Below, piece by piece: positions 18,867-31,744 of a stretch of DNA of 64,000 nt. Numbering within the stretch: position 1 is the stretch's first letter; each line of letters starts with the position of its first letter. The stretch is from Glandiceps talaboti. Its lineage: Eukaryota > Hemichordata > Enteropneusta > Spengelidae. The position numbers and the translations under genes are program-made. The DNA lies in the NCBI RefSeq assembly GCF_964340395.1, contig NC_135554.1, positions 22,539,592 through 22,603,591 of the forward strand, given 5' to 3'. The notes under the pieces were generated by a model. It was not told where the DNA came from. It worked only from the letters and a program-made list of their open reading frames with translations, and searched no databases.

Positions 18867-19929
18867 GTCACATCTACTAGCTGTCACCTCGGTACTATTA
18901 AGTTAGCAACAATACTTGCTTATTCCTCACTCACTTCAAATAATGTTGATGTGTTAAGGAATGTGCACTGACCAATCGACTAACGGGTATTTGGACATTT
19001 GTAGTACCAACAAACAAAAAGGTCTAGTTTGCATCATGGATTGTCTTGTCATTTTCTACAACAGCCAATAAATAAACAAAAGTTCTTAGATATGGTTTTT
19101 TGCCATAGAGGGCACTGTTTCTAAGACCACTTCAAAGAAAAACGTGATTATATGGTATCAAACATTATCATACCTTGTATAGAAATCATATAGCCCAGTC
19201 ATTTGACATTTAAAGTTGCCACATGAATCAGAAGGGGGGTTATTTCTCAAGTTTATTTTTCTTTACAAATTTTGACATGTAATTCTACTGTAGAATGGTA
19301 CTGTATGATTCAAAGGAACTCTAGTATCATAACAAATACTCATCGTGTCTTGTTATGGGGATCTATGCAGCAAATGAACTTACTATAGCATTTACATGTG
19401 GCGACATCAAAACAGTGGTACATCATTAGTACTATGGCACGTAAACAAGTGCAGCCTCAGCCTCATATTGTATCACCTTTTGGGGGAAAATCCATGCAGT
19501 CATTTTAGCTGCTCATAGGGAGTGGCAGCAGATTCAAATGTCTCTTTATGTGGGAACATTTCTAGGAATGCAAGTGTTAACAGGAGGAACAATTTTTATT
19601 TGTTTTGTAAAGATCAAGCTGGGTGTAGCTAATTTTAAATATAGCATGTAAAATTGGAAGAGTAGGTGGTACTATCTATGAGGGAGGCCATGATACCTGT
19701 CCAACAATGGTACATAGCGGATGAAACAAAGCATTTTTAAACACAAGTTCCTGAAAAAGTAGCTGGAGTGAAATTGTGGAGTAGCAAATTGTTTTCACCA
19801 GCTGCTAGGCCTTATCAATATCATCCCTTTATTTAGGGTATATTTACATTTGTTGACCAAGAACAGAAAGTGAAAGTACCTAAAAGGTCAGTTCCAATCA
19901 TATGTGTATTCCAATGTGGTAGTCAGTTA

Positions 19930-20205
19930 CATCAAAGCTGTAAGGTACATCATAACAGGGCGCCCTCACACAAGGCTATTGAGGATGGAGTGATAAAACA
20001 TATCTTACTGTCTATCAGGTGTATATTATGTAAGATGTGCTGTGACAGGGCGCCCTCACACAGGGCTATTGAGAATGGAGCAATGTAATGTATCTCACAG
20101 TCAATCAGTTATATAGTTTATAGTATGTAAGATACACTGTGACAGGGCACCATCACACAAGGCTCGCTGTTAAAAGTGGAGTGACACGACTTATCCTACA
20201 GTTTC
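19930..20205 (+). repeat. Three-copy tandem array of the GGGCGCCCTCACAC repeat
   Basis: Units start near 19958, 20048 and 20145 (90 and 97 bp apart). Each has GTAAG-TACAT, ACAGGGCGCCCTCACAC (GGGCACCATCACAC in the third), GGCTATTGAG and GGAGTGA. A single copy lies at 3.24-3.35 kb. Confidence 0.75.
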
Positions 20206-20338
20206 TTCGCTATATTGTTGGATATTTATTTTTTTCATTCTGTGTAATTATGTTCAGCAAAGCTGGAGTTCTTTATCTTGTTCTTTGAAACTTTGATGTA
20301 TTGTGCTATTTCTGTTTAAGTATTTTTTTTTGATATTC

Positions 20339-20344
20339 AATAAA
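20339..20344 (+). promoter_or_regulatory. Candidate polyadenylation signal AATAAA for CAAP1
   Basis: AATAAA followed within about 30 bases by a T/G-rich tract. An earlier AATAAATAAA lies at 19067. Either would give a long 3' UTR that includes the 18.4-kb pentanucleotide repeat and possibly the hammerhead-like element. The hexamers are seen; their use is inferred. Confidence 0.3.
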
Positions 20345-20486
20345 ATTGCAATTTTATGTTTTCTGTTTTTACTTATTTGCATAAACCTGTATTATTTTTG
20401 AGATTTGCAATAATCCTTTTGATAGTCATAAAATGTGTACTTCATCAGCAGGGGTACAAATATCAGGTTGTGTGTGGATTGTTGTG

Positions 20487-20505
20487 TAGCGCCCTCTGGT
20501 GTCAA
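20487..20505 (+). promoter_or_regulatory. Strong CTCF-like motif
   Basis: TAGCGCCCTCTGGTGTCAA is close to the extended CTCF consensus TAGCGCCCCCTGGTGGCCA. It lies just downstream of the putative CAAP1 end. By eye only. Confidence 0.35.
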
Positions 20506-20552
20506 GCAATAGTACTAGTAGTATGGATGGTGCTGAATAGTGTGTCTGGAGA

Positions 20553-20751
20553 TAGCCTCTCTTACAGCCCTCGGAGCTTCGCTTTACTAAAATCAACGAA
20601 CATATATCTCTATGTGGTCGATGAGGGCGCACAGTACAAGGTTGTTCAAGTACGATGGAGTACGTTATGTAGATGGTATCGGTACATACAAAATAATTCA
20701 TTTAGCGTCGATTTTAGTAAAGCGAAGTTCCGAGGACTGTGAGAGAGTCTA
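20553..20751. mobile_element. MITE-like element, family TAGACTCTCTCACAG, copy 2
   Basis: About 42-bp terminal inverted repeats: TAGCCTCTCTTACAGCCCTC and TAGACTCTCTCACAGTCCTC, each continuing GGA-CTTCGCTTTACTAAAATC. TA at both ends. The ~110-bp interior resembles copy 1. No transposase. Confidence 0.8.
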
Positions 20752-21925
20752 GTATGGAGATTGAGTTGTGTTTATATTTCATTAAAGTTACAGTTTTTGG
20801 GTACAAATGAGAACTTGCACATTAAGATTTTTATTTTAATTGAAATTAACAGATTGAATCTCAAAGTTACCCCAATTTTCCTGTAAGTTGTTAAAAATTT
20901 GGTAATTTCGCAAACATAAATTCCACATTTAGAAATATTTGCATTGATTATGATTATTCAACCAAAATAACAAACTTTGAATAGTTTCATGTGAAACTGA
21001 TCATCACATTTAAACAATACATACTACTGAAGCGTTTGAAAAATCAGTGATTTCATGTTAAAATACTTGACATGACCTCAGTATACTTATGCAGGTTCCT
21101 CTGCAGAGATGCATGACAGTGTTGTCACCTAGTCTAGTTAGGCAAGTTTCCATGTAGCTACTTAATTGGCAGATAGCTGTAGGTCTTACTGGCAGTAGCC
21201 TAGTCAATGCATAATTGCATTCTTTTGTACTCAGTTTAGGTCAGCTGAGGGGTCTTGATGATTGACAGGTGTACAGTTAGGCAAATTACTTCACATGGCC
21301 ATAATTTATTTTAGGGGTTATCAAACATTTTCACATGGAATACTTAGCTCTCTAGACAAATTTTAATAATTTAGATATTTTGTTTTCCATAAATGAGAGA
21401 CTTTTTCTCCCAAATTCATGCGCTTTCTCTCTACATTCTGAGGATCAAGAGAAAGAAATTATGAAATAGAAAAAGTAAAACTCATACTAATTTTATAGTT
21501 GACATTTTTTTGCAACCTGGTTGATGGTCACCAAGAATTCATATGAACTATGATATGAATTTTTTGCATTATCTAAAATTTTCACTTTTTTGCTATAAAT
21601 CATGATCAGCATAGAAAAAATATGAACTGGGAAATTTCACCTTGTTTTTAGTAGTAAAATACTATACTTTGTAACGTGAAGTTGCTAAAGTAAACATTTA
21701 ATAAGAAAAAGACACCCCCCCCCCCCAAAAAAAAAATAAAAAAAAAAATGACAACTTATTTCATCAACCTTGCTGACGCCTATAAAAACCATGATCTTCA
21801 GAATATGTGATTATTTTCTGGTCATCAAATCTTGAGAAGTCCTGTATAATTATACTTATTTGAATTTCAGCATCACATCTCTTTTCTTTAAAGTTCATAA
21901 CTTAGTTTATATTTAGAACTTTTAT
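20752..21925. other. Non-coding AT-rich stretch
   Basis: No ORF or repeat I can support, except a poly(C)-poly(A) tract at about 21715-21748, similar in form to one at 16072-16097 in CAAP1 intron 2. Confidence 0.6.
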
Positions 21926-21927
21926 GC

Positions 21928-22160
21928 CACATTTGGATAGAGCGTGCCATATTTGGACACACAGTGTCATATTAGGACCTAATGTGCCATATTAGGGCAT
22001 AGCATCATGTGCCATATTTGGATATCATGTGCCACATGTGGACAGGTTGTGCCATATTTGGACATACTGTGCCATATTTGAACATAATATCATGTGCATA
22101 TTGTGGACATAGCATGCCATATTTGGATATAATGTGCCATATTTGGACTCAGAGTGCCAG
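21928..22160. repeat. Minisatellite, ~20-bp unit GTGCCATATTTGGACATA
   Basis: About eleven imperfect units (GCCATATTTGGA, GCCACATGTGGA, CATATTAGGAC) with 18-26 bp spacing. The ORF across it is repeat-derived. Confidence 0.85.
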
Positions 22161-25100
22161 GGTGACACATTCTTGCAAGCCACAACATATTTTATCCACT
22201 TACACAAGGGTGTGTTTTGGAAGGTGCTATCAAGGCCTGTGGTTTTATGACCATTTGGCTGACCATGATATGGGAATGAACTTGTGAACACCACAATGTT
22301 ACACAAACTAATATGTTTGGGTATACGACCAAAATATCAATTTGATATGAAAATCCAACTTTAGACATTCCTTTCATCTTTTCCTAAAGGTAACCGTGCA
22401 CAGCAGCAAAAAGAAACTAAAATCTTCCCAGAATTTAAACTTAAAAAGTAATGATTTTGGAACTAAACTACTTTGACGTAAATGAGTATATATAAAATAT
22501 TGAACTATTGAGGAGGTATTTATTTGTGTTAGTAGACTTAACACAGCTATCCTTATTTTGTGTTCTTTGCAAGATCAACAAAAATCCATGTAATGTTTTT
22601 TTCAAAATCTGCCAAAAACACACATAAACCTATGACACTGTCTATTTAGTTTTATAGGTTAAAGGTTAAAGTTCAATGTGTGGACACACACAATACAAAT
22701 ACACTTCAGCAAACAGAGAATTTAGTAAGGGCCCTATATTTGGGGAAACCCAGAGTTGAAAATTTGTTATTTAACATCCACCCTTTCGTTGCGCTTCTTT
22801 GTGCTGTAACCGATGTTCTTTAATACATTTGCCGACCAAATGTTAGTCTGTGAATGAGGTGAAAGTTAGTCTAAATGTTTAGTAACCTGTATAGTTGATT
22901 TTTGTTGACACTGTCCAGTTTTTCAATTTTATTGTTTTTATTACCTAAAATATGCAATTTTTTTTTGTACCAGTCTATTTAAATTTAAATGCAACACATC
23001 TTGTTTGAGAGTAGTCATTCTTTGCCGTTGCAATACTTGCCTATTTAGCATTTCATCTTTCAAATCAATGTTCACTTTTAAGGAGATGACCCCTAATTGT
23101 ATCTACATTATATATTCATTACTGCCATGGCAACCATTAAAGTTCTAGCCTAGTGGAGTTAGGCAAGATTGGAAGAGCCAGCTGATTTGTGTCATAATTC
23201 GTAATCTGATTGTTAGTGGTAGGGTTTCTAATTGGTATGAATGCCCCAGTCTCAATTGACACTCTGTATGCTAGATGTGCACTATCTATGTTTCAGGGTG
23301 CAGATAATCGAATGAAGTAATCTAAATTGAGACAGTATCTGTGAACAGGATTATTGATGTTATTTCGCGACATGTTTCCAAAGATTCTGACGATCATGTA
23401 CGTGGTATGTGACTGTTAAAAACAGCTCCACTCTGTGTGATTATCCTGACGCCAAGTATGTCAGGACTGAAATATTATCCGCTTTATTTTCAAATTTTAA
23501 TTCCATGCCCTGCTGATTTAAGGAGCCCAATCACTCGCATTTCTTGAATGAAAAAAAAAAATAGTTTCTCCATTTTGATTTATTAATTCAGAGTTTCATC
23601 ATTCATGAAAAAATCATCGTCATAAAATGTTATTTTGACATTTGTGTAATTAATGTGATTAATCACAGAACAGTGTATAATGTGGTGTGATTTGTGATAT
23701 TTTAACTGGATCACAGACAAGAATACTATTACAATATCACTACGCTGAAATGCGTGGGATTTTTTCTCTTTCTCTCTCTCTCTCTCGGTAATTTCATTTA
23801 ATGTTATGTATGTATACGCTTGGCATGAGCGGTGCTGAAACGGAGTAGTAGTGAATCACATTACGCTGTCACATTGCTTGCTTGATTTCATTATCGATCA
23901 ATTCATCGTTGATTTCAGGCAGGCATTACTCTGCTATTCATGACTCGGCTGAATAACAATACATATAAATGTGTTTGGGTTTCACGTTGCATTGACTCAC
24001 ACAATACAGTCAGATTCGGTCAATCTTATGACTGTTGCTACAGCATTCTCTGCCTTGAAATTAGCAATAAATAATAATAGTGGTTTTTGTTACCCACCAA
24101 CGCTCCCAAACTCATCATTCCTCCATTCTCTTCTAATGCCATTCACATCCCATGACAGTTAAGATTCAGAAAAAACCAATTTGTGAATACTGAAAAGGTC
24201 GTTTCTCTCATCTGCCTCTTTTTTCATTGTAACTACGAAGTCAGGGTAAATTTACCCATTCATTTGGACGATGAAAGCGACACGTTATCTGATTACATTA
24301 CAAAAAATGACAACCAATTTTTCCTCGAAAATTGTCATAATTTCACCTTCAAAGGTGCGAACTATTTCAAATGCATTCAGATGTATTTGATTGCTCCCTA
24401 GAATCTGTTTGATTGGAAAATTACAGTGTGTATTCAGCACGTACAGTGTTAACACGTGTGTAGGTGCTTTCACTATTAATGCATACAATGTCTAGTTGCT
24501 TTTTTTTTTTTCAGGTACCAGCTAGGTCACAAGATGTGGGATTCTTATGCAGCCCACTGATTTCAACTCATCTGTCTACTATATTTGTGGAGACACTTTG
24601 CGACATTTTATTTGACTCAGTGGGATTGAGCCTGCATCTGTGTCTGCATCTCAACTACGGTGATTTTAGTAGCCGCACTGCTGTAGAATCTCAAATCAGC
24701 CTTCCGTTCTATTGACAACATGATTGACTTTGTCATGCAAAAAACATGAATTTGTACTCTGTGTTATTTGCCTTTCTTTGCATTCCCAACAGTATACTAC
24801 TCACCCAACCCCATCGTACACCACTCTTCATTAGTATTACATACCACACTTTACTCCACTGCCGTATCTGATCTTTCAGATTTGGACTGTGTTTTTTTTT
24901 GTTAGTTCACTGTCTCACTCTGCCACTAACCATAGGACCTTCAAAATGTACAGCAAAACCAGGAAATGTTCAATAAAAAAGAACCCAATACATTTCATTT
25001 TGCCTAATGTACACTTTCTTTAGGTTTATTCACTGTGTTATCAGCTGGGCATGGGAAAGCTTTTTCTTTATGCAAAGTGTAGACAAAAGGCTATAGGAGA

Positions 25101-26540
25101 CACCGGGTCCACTCTGTGTGTCTGTTTCATTCTACCATTTATTGGATAAGTTTACCAAGTCTGAGTACCTCACCATGTTTCTCTAATTGCTTTACATTCC
25201 CCTCTTTGTGCTCCTACATTTGGGTTTCGTTTTCCACTTTTGTTTGCTGCAAAACTTGTTACTTTTCATTGGCAAGCAGCTGCTTCACTTGTTCACTTTC
25301 ACCAATTTAGAACTAAATATTGGCTTTGTTAGTTTCAGACAAAAGTAAACCAAGCAGAGAAAAAAAGAAAGAAAACTGCGCTTTTCCTTACTGTTTAGAA
25401 ATATTTACTTCATGTAATTCCAGCACTGGTGGCCAGAAATGTACATTTCCTAGACATGGAATGAACCATTCCGAAAGGAGGGAGTGTCGGGTTCTATAAG
25501 AAGGGTGACATACACCCTGGAAATCCATCTCACTGTTTCCTGGAAAACAAGCTAATGAAAGCCCCCTGTCAAGTATTTTTTGATCATCGTCTGCAACCTT
25601 CATTTGTTCTTTTTCAATTGATTCTGTCTTTACAATTACGTAAATGACATGCAGCAACAAATACTTCTACGCATGTCTTAGACTAGTTTTGTTTTCTATT
25701 AAGTCTCTGGTTCTCAATCTCTCAGCATTGATCTCTTTGCATCAATGATAGTTTTCTTGTATATTCAGAATAAAGAAATGAACGTAAGGTACACTTGTGA
25801 CGAACCAACATTTTATGCTCCCCCTACCCCTACGTGATGATTTGTAAAAACCCTAATTTTACTATATTTTATTAGAGTACACAGTGTTTATAGCTGTAGC
25901 TAGCTCTCAGTATTCCAGTTTCTTGAACTGCACCGCTAGCTTTAAACACATGCACTTGTAGAAAAGAATTCCAACAAATCAAATTCTCTCCACCGTAATT
26001 ACTATTTGTTAGGTTGTTTTGTAAGATAATGAAATTCCGCACTCCCCAAACCAAATATTTGTAGAAAATCACTCATTACACCGCTTTGTGTGTAGACTCA
26101 CTCACAATCCACAGTCCCAAATTCTTTTATAAAATGGTTGAAAACTGACAGACAATTATGGTGAGATATTTGTTCCTGTACTCGTAAAAAGGCAATGGTG
26201 AATAACTATATGATAAAAAGTAATAGTGGCAAGCTTTCCTGGAAGTATCTTTTCCCATTGACAGTGGTTAATACTGGTATATGGCCATTCAGGTTATACT
26301 TTTCCGAGGCACTTTCCTGTCGATATTTTACAAGTGAATTTTTACACACTTCCTGCAACGCAGACAGAGAAGTAGATCAAGAGGTACACAGTAACTTTTA
26401 ATTTAGACTCCAGCTTTGGAACTATAAATCTTACTTTAACATTTCCTGTTGTTTTCAATCATTTCAGGATGCAGTGTGTATACCAGAAATGAAATGATTT
26501 TTTTTTGTTCAGTTGTATTTAAAAATACAATAGACCTTAT
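22161..26540. other. Gene-less stretch with moderately complex islands
   Basis: No recognisable gene. Two islands of more balanced composition stand out, about 23340-24020 and 24500-24720, including ATCGATCAATTCATCGTTGAT near 23893 and a polypyrimidine-AG (splice-acceptor-like) at about 24500-24515. The longest unexplained frame is on the minus strand at 25660-25388 (90 residues), with no domain I recognise. Confidence 0.5.
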
Positions 26541-26547
26541 GAGTGAA

Positions 26548-26566
26548 TAGCTCCCTCTGGTGTTAT
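26548..26566 (+). promoter_or_regulatory. CTCF-like motif
   Basis: TAGCTCCCTCTGGTGTTAT has the same layout as the site at 20487 but with a T in the GCGCC core. Weak. Confidence 0.2.
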
Positions 26567-26639
26567 GACGTGGTACACCTTATGATGTGCACTAGTTTTC
26601 AAAACCATAGTACAAATTACAATGTAGCTATGCTTTTTT

Positions 26640-26955
26640 TTCTCTGTATGTCTCTTTCACTTTGTCTGTCTGTCTGTATGTCGGCCTCTGTCTCTGTTTC
26701 ACTCTCTTTTTCTGGCTCTAGCTCCAGCTTTGTCTGTCATCTCTATCTCTATATGTCTGTATGTATGTATGTATGTGTATGTATGTATGTATGTATGTAT
26801 GTATGTATGTATGTATGTATGTATGTATGTATGTATGTATGTATGTATGTCTGTCTGTTTGGCTCCCTCTGTCTCTGTTTGTCATACTGTTTTGTTTCCT
26901 GTCTGTGTCTATCATACTGTTTAATATTTGCCATCTATCTTGGTCTGTCTGTCTA

Positions 26956-27001
<46 letters not shown>

Positions 27002-27003
27002 AC

Positions 27004-27097
<94 letters not shown>

Positions 27098-27113
27098 CCT
27101 CTCTTTCTCCCGC
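26640..27113. repeat. Compound microsatellite (TGTC)n, (TATG)n, (TC)n
   Basis: (TATG)n at about 26753-26858, (TGTC)n at about 26943-26988, (TC)n at about 26985-27095. The long Ser/Leu-rich frames across it are artefacts. Confidence 0.95.
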
Positions 27114-29205
27114 TCACAAACAGAATAACAATGACGATTTCGTATTGCATAAAAGTTGCTATCATTTTGTATTTTGATTTTAAACTTCTATGCTGTGTAT
27201 CAGGTGTTTCATGATTTGCCATATACTAGATGGAATTTTTCAATGATTCTAGTAGTTTGTAACTTTCACCTGTACGTGCGTCTTGTCTCAGCTGTTTTCT
27301 GACCTAGACAAGAGTTAGTCTGGATTGAAGTATTTTGTTGTTCTTGCTATCATTGTGCCGTGTCTCAGATGTTTGTTGACCTTTTAAGGTAGTTTGCACG
27401 GATTGAAGTAATTTCACTGCCGTTGTCATGTCAGATTCCATCACCTAGGGCTACTTTCTTCTTTCTCCCTGTCGGCATGTACATCTTTGAGTGAAGCATT
27501 ATTCATGATTATACACAGATATTCTACTACTATTTGTGTCATTTGGAACAGGTGACGGTAGAGACTGGATCATCTCGCTGGTTTATAAGTTGACCCCTTG
27601 AGGTCAAGAACTGACTGTGCATGGACAGATACGTAGAGACCTCGATATTCAAATTAGTGTTGTTGATTTCTAGAGCAGAGTGCACTCTGTAATACATTCT
27701 TTCATAGGATGTGTGAGTTGATTCTTAAAAACCAGACTATCCCTCTTCAGTACACATACAGTTGTTATCCATAATTTTTTCATGAATTTTGAGGTTGCCT
27801 TAAATTCAAGCCCAAGTTGTTGTAACAACCTATTTTTTTCTTAACTTTTGCTGTTTTCAACTTGTTTATTTTTTCGTAACTGTTTCTTGATCCCTTTGAA
27901 GGTAAAATTATGCGAATTTTCTGGGAAGTTACAATTTGATGACAAACAAGAAGAGCTCAGATAATTTATTCATGCTGTTTACACATGGACATCAAGCCAG
28001 TGTACAAAGTACCATCCATGAAAAGTAGACCTGTACAATTTCAAATTAGAAGGTGTGAACTGTTTCTAGGAAAAGTTTGGACAGGTTTTACTTTATAACA
28101 GACAGAAGTCAATAAAATATAGTGAAAATTCAGTTACAACTATTGAGACTTGAATCCTGAAACTGGGACATTTTTCTTCATCAAGCAACCAAAGTTATAT
28201 TTGCTATAAATTGTTTTAATAATTATTTGTTACAAAAGACATTGTACTGGTCTTACTGTAAGTAGTGTCAAGTAAAATCTTGAGTGAAAGCTTTAGTTTA
28301 CAATCTGTTGCGGTCATTTTAGTTTGACTTGCCTGAATACCTTTATACAGTCAATGCTTATTTGGTATTCAATATTGAAGCACAAACTAGTTTATAATAG
28401 TTCATACACTTTCAGTCAAAGTGATCGACATATTGTTTCACAGCATCTCCTGTGAATGATTACATTATGTGTGCAAATTCAACAGTTCTGGTCAGTGGAG
28501 GTTCTGATCGCTTTTTAGCCAGGGTCTGTACTGTAAATACAAATGTTTTTGTACTGTGTTTAAGTATACAGCTACACACACACATACTACCCACAGATGT
28601 TTCAATACACCTCATGGTGCACAGTATTGAGAAGTCGTTATTTCTAGCAAGTAGATTCAAAAATTGATCTAGTTGCATCTATACTCAGATTTGAAACTAT
28701 CGAAGGCTCTCAAAGATATCGTAATCTGTATTATGTCTGTATGACATCTTTCGATGAGGTAGTAAAAGACATTATAAAAAGTTATATTTTCTATTATGAC
28801 TAATGTGTATGAATATATTTTTACTATTGAATGAGATTTGGATGTGACTTGCATTTAGATTATCACATGCTTCGGATATAATCTAGTCCAATAGAACATG
28901 TATCTATTACTTGTATTGCATACTAATGGCGTCCAAATAACCCTACTTTGCACTAACTTCTTCAGTTTTTACGAGAGTTAAGACGTAGAGATTTGTACAA
29001 GATACACTATGGATGTAAATTTTATGGTGTGAGGTGTGAGTACTATGGAGGCCATGTCACAACAACTGAATACAAAAAAAAAAGGAGAAAAAAAAATCGG
29101 TGAAAAATTGCCGATACAAAATCAGGTTAAGTCAGGTTAGGTTTATACTGATGATGCAGATAATACAAATGAATTATGAGTGCTATCCTGACCCTGTCAC
29201 TTCTA
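27114..29205. other. Non-coding stretch
   Basis: AT-rich sequence without a supportable ORF. 27250-27620 is somewhat GC-richer, with two related ~85-bp segments (GTCTCAGCTGTTTTCTGACC and GTCTCAGATGTTTGTTGACC), each followed by AGTTTG or GAGTTAGTC and GATTGAAGTA. Confidence 0.5.
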
Positions 29206-29625
29206 CATGTACGACATAACTCTTCCCGCTAAAATCATAGTGAAAAATGTTATATTTTATGAATAAATTATTTCATAAGTTTTTCAACAAAATTTTACAA
29301 GAAATATACCCTGCCAAGTTACCCTATGCAAATCTTTTATTTATGTGTATGACATCACTCTTCCTGCTAAAATTGTGGCAAAAATTGTTTCACTCTGTGA
29401 ATAAATTATTTCTAAGTTTTTCAACAAAAATGATAGTCTAATTAACTTAATATAGGAGGCATATCAGCAAAATTATTACATATTTCACAAGAAATGTAGA
29501 CATTTTTATGACAGACAAAAAGTGGCCGAGAGCAGTTATCTTTATTTATATGTACGACACTTATTCTTCCTGCTAAAATCATAGTGAAAAATGTTTCAGT
29601 TTGTGAATAAATATTTTTTTTTTAT
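29205..29625. repeat. Degenerate tandem repeat, three units (137 and ~204 bp spacing)
   Basis: Units begin near 29212, 29349 and 29553. All contain CTTCC-GCTAAAAT followed by GTGAAAAATGTT and GTGAATAAATTATT; two also contain AAGTTTTTCAACAAAA. Confidence 0.75.
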
Positions 29626-31740
29626 TTTATGAGTATTTCATATTTCACAAAAAATAAACATTTTAGAAATTTCATGATACAAATTTTCCATTTTCGTCCT
29701 GCAAAGTGACCCAGGAGAGATCTTTTGAGTTGTCACTCAAAGTTGACAGTTTTGTTGAAAAGTATGCATTTTCATCGAAAAGTTAAGATATTTCTCAGAA
29801 AAATGTGAAAAATGCCATACCTAAAATTTTGCATTTTGGTCATCTCATGCTGTGTGTAGGATCCCTTCTAACAGTGCTAAGTGATCACTGACATTTGAAA
29901 TGTTGTCTTTGATGGATCACTTATTTACACAGCCAGTCGCCATGGATGTTAAAATTACTCAAAATCAACCCCAAATATGACAATTTGAAAGCAGGGAGTA
30001 GTTCCCAATTTAGAGGTCTTGGGGAGATCATGGTGAAATGTTGAATATAGATCTTGTTAAGGTAAGACAGAGGTTAGACAAGACGGACCCCAATTACTAG
30101 TTTAGCTTGCAGATATATTGGCAGAGACAACTGAGTGGCAGGTTGTAAGGCTACACTTCCATTGATCTATCAATGAAGTCACTTACACTACAACCATGAT
30201 TTTCCCGCCAATTGTTTGACTCAACATAATACACTTTCTGTAATTTTCAATGATTTTATCCTATCTTGTTGGCTGTTCAGGTTGACTTTTAGTGATCGAC
30301 AAAAATATTTGTGATTTTCCCCGCCAAATGTTTGACTCGATAATTTTTTTGCAGTTTGTGTAATTTACGATGATTTAAACCTACAGTGTTGGCAGTTCAT
30401 GTTGACTTTTTGAGAATCATCATTTTTTAAACAAAATTTTCTTTTTATATACTACTCAGTCAGATTTGTCACTTTTTTACAACCCAATTTCATGAAATAT
30501 TTGATAAAAAATATTAGTTTTTCAGTACTTTATAGTCACTCCTTACTACAGAGTTGGCCTGATATTATTTTCAACTAAAAATGTTTACAACAGATTCACT
30601 TTTCTGCACATTTACCAAAAAATTCAATACATTGAGTAACAAATTGATTGTGAAGCTACCAATAATAATACTCATAGAACCCCAGACCAAGTTTTCTTTG
30701 ATTTCAAGGAAAAACATCAAACCAAAGCAATTTCAGCATTGCTATTTGATTTTAACAAAGTAACAAAAAAGAAGTAGTTTTCATGCTTCAGAAAAATTAA
30801 ACATATGACAAGACTTTGTGCTGTAAAAAATAACATGATCAATTTCTCCCTATTCCTGACTTGCAGTCTTTACTATATCATACAAATTATACATTGACAG
30901 AACCAGTGTGCCCTCTAAGCCAATTTGATGCACCACTGATGTACGCAATTGGGCTAGTGAAGCACCAAAATTTGGTGTTCCCCTATCTTTTACTTTGTGG
31001 TGACTAACAAGAAATGCCAGTTTTTATCATTTTGACCTACAACAACAAAATTTGGCTATCATTAGAGGGCAAACTGGACAGAAGCAAACTTCTTCTTTGA
31101 AAAACCACAAAAAGAAAATACTCTCCAAAAAGAACTGTTCACACACTGAATACAGCAAAGTACGTTGACAGTGACGATTCTTTCAATACAAATTCATTTG
31201 AATGAATACAAATTTCCTGTACACACACACTCACATTACGCCTACCGTCAATCTACATTTAACTGCATTCATGAGGTGCTTTTCTCCAAATGTAATTTAC
31301 TAAACAAATGTTATACTTTTGTCGTCTAGACTTCTAATGCAATGAACTTGCCCATTAACTTAGATATAATGCAATTTTAGTCAACAATAAGTAATCAGGA
31401 AGCCTAAAAACCCAGTCAATACTTTCCGTTACCAAGTCTTAGTATGATCTCATTTGTTACGGAAAATTCCCGTCGATTGCCAACACAAATGAACAGCAAT
31501 CACTTTCAAACCGACTATTTTCTTACAAAATTTCAGAATACAGATTTTCTGAAAGATTATAAAGACAAAAATATAACATCTATGAATATACATGTATCTG
31601 TGACTGATTTTTTTAAAGACAAACTTTCAGTGTACAAATTTACGACATACATATCTTTACTCTGTTTTTATATCAATATTTCAGGTTAAAAGTTTTCTGA
31701 AATATGTAAATATAAAATTAACAACCATAAATACATTTAC
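29626..31740. other. Non-coding AT-rich stretch
   Basis: Apart from the two-copy repeat listed separately, I see nothing supportable; the few short frames have no recognisable domain. Confidence 0.5.
30195..30415. repeat. Two-copy ~115-bp tandem repeat
   Basis: Both copies run GATTTTCC-CCGCCAA-TGTTTGACTC, TGTAATTT-CGATGATTT, then TGTTGGC-GTTCA-GTTGACTTTT. Confidence 0.75.
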
Positions 31741-31744
31741 TACT

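Noticed and set aside
24464-24715. Exon-like segment after a strong polypyrimidine-AG
   Set aside because: The peptide has no recognisable domain, and no matching donor or neighbouring exon was found.
25388-25660. 90-codon minus-strand ORF
   Set aside because: Non-repetitive, but no family recognised and no supporting splice or promoter context; not different from chance at this length.
26543-27214. 223-codon plus-strand ORF
   Set aside because: Made of TGTC, TATG and TC repeats; the Ser/Leu/Cys/Val pattern is purely repeat-encoded.
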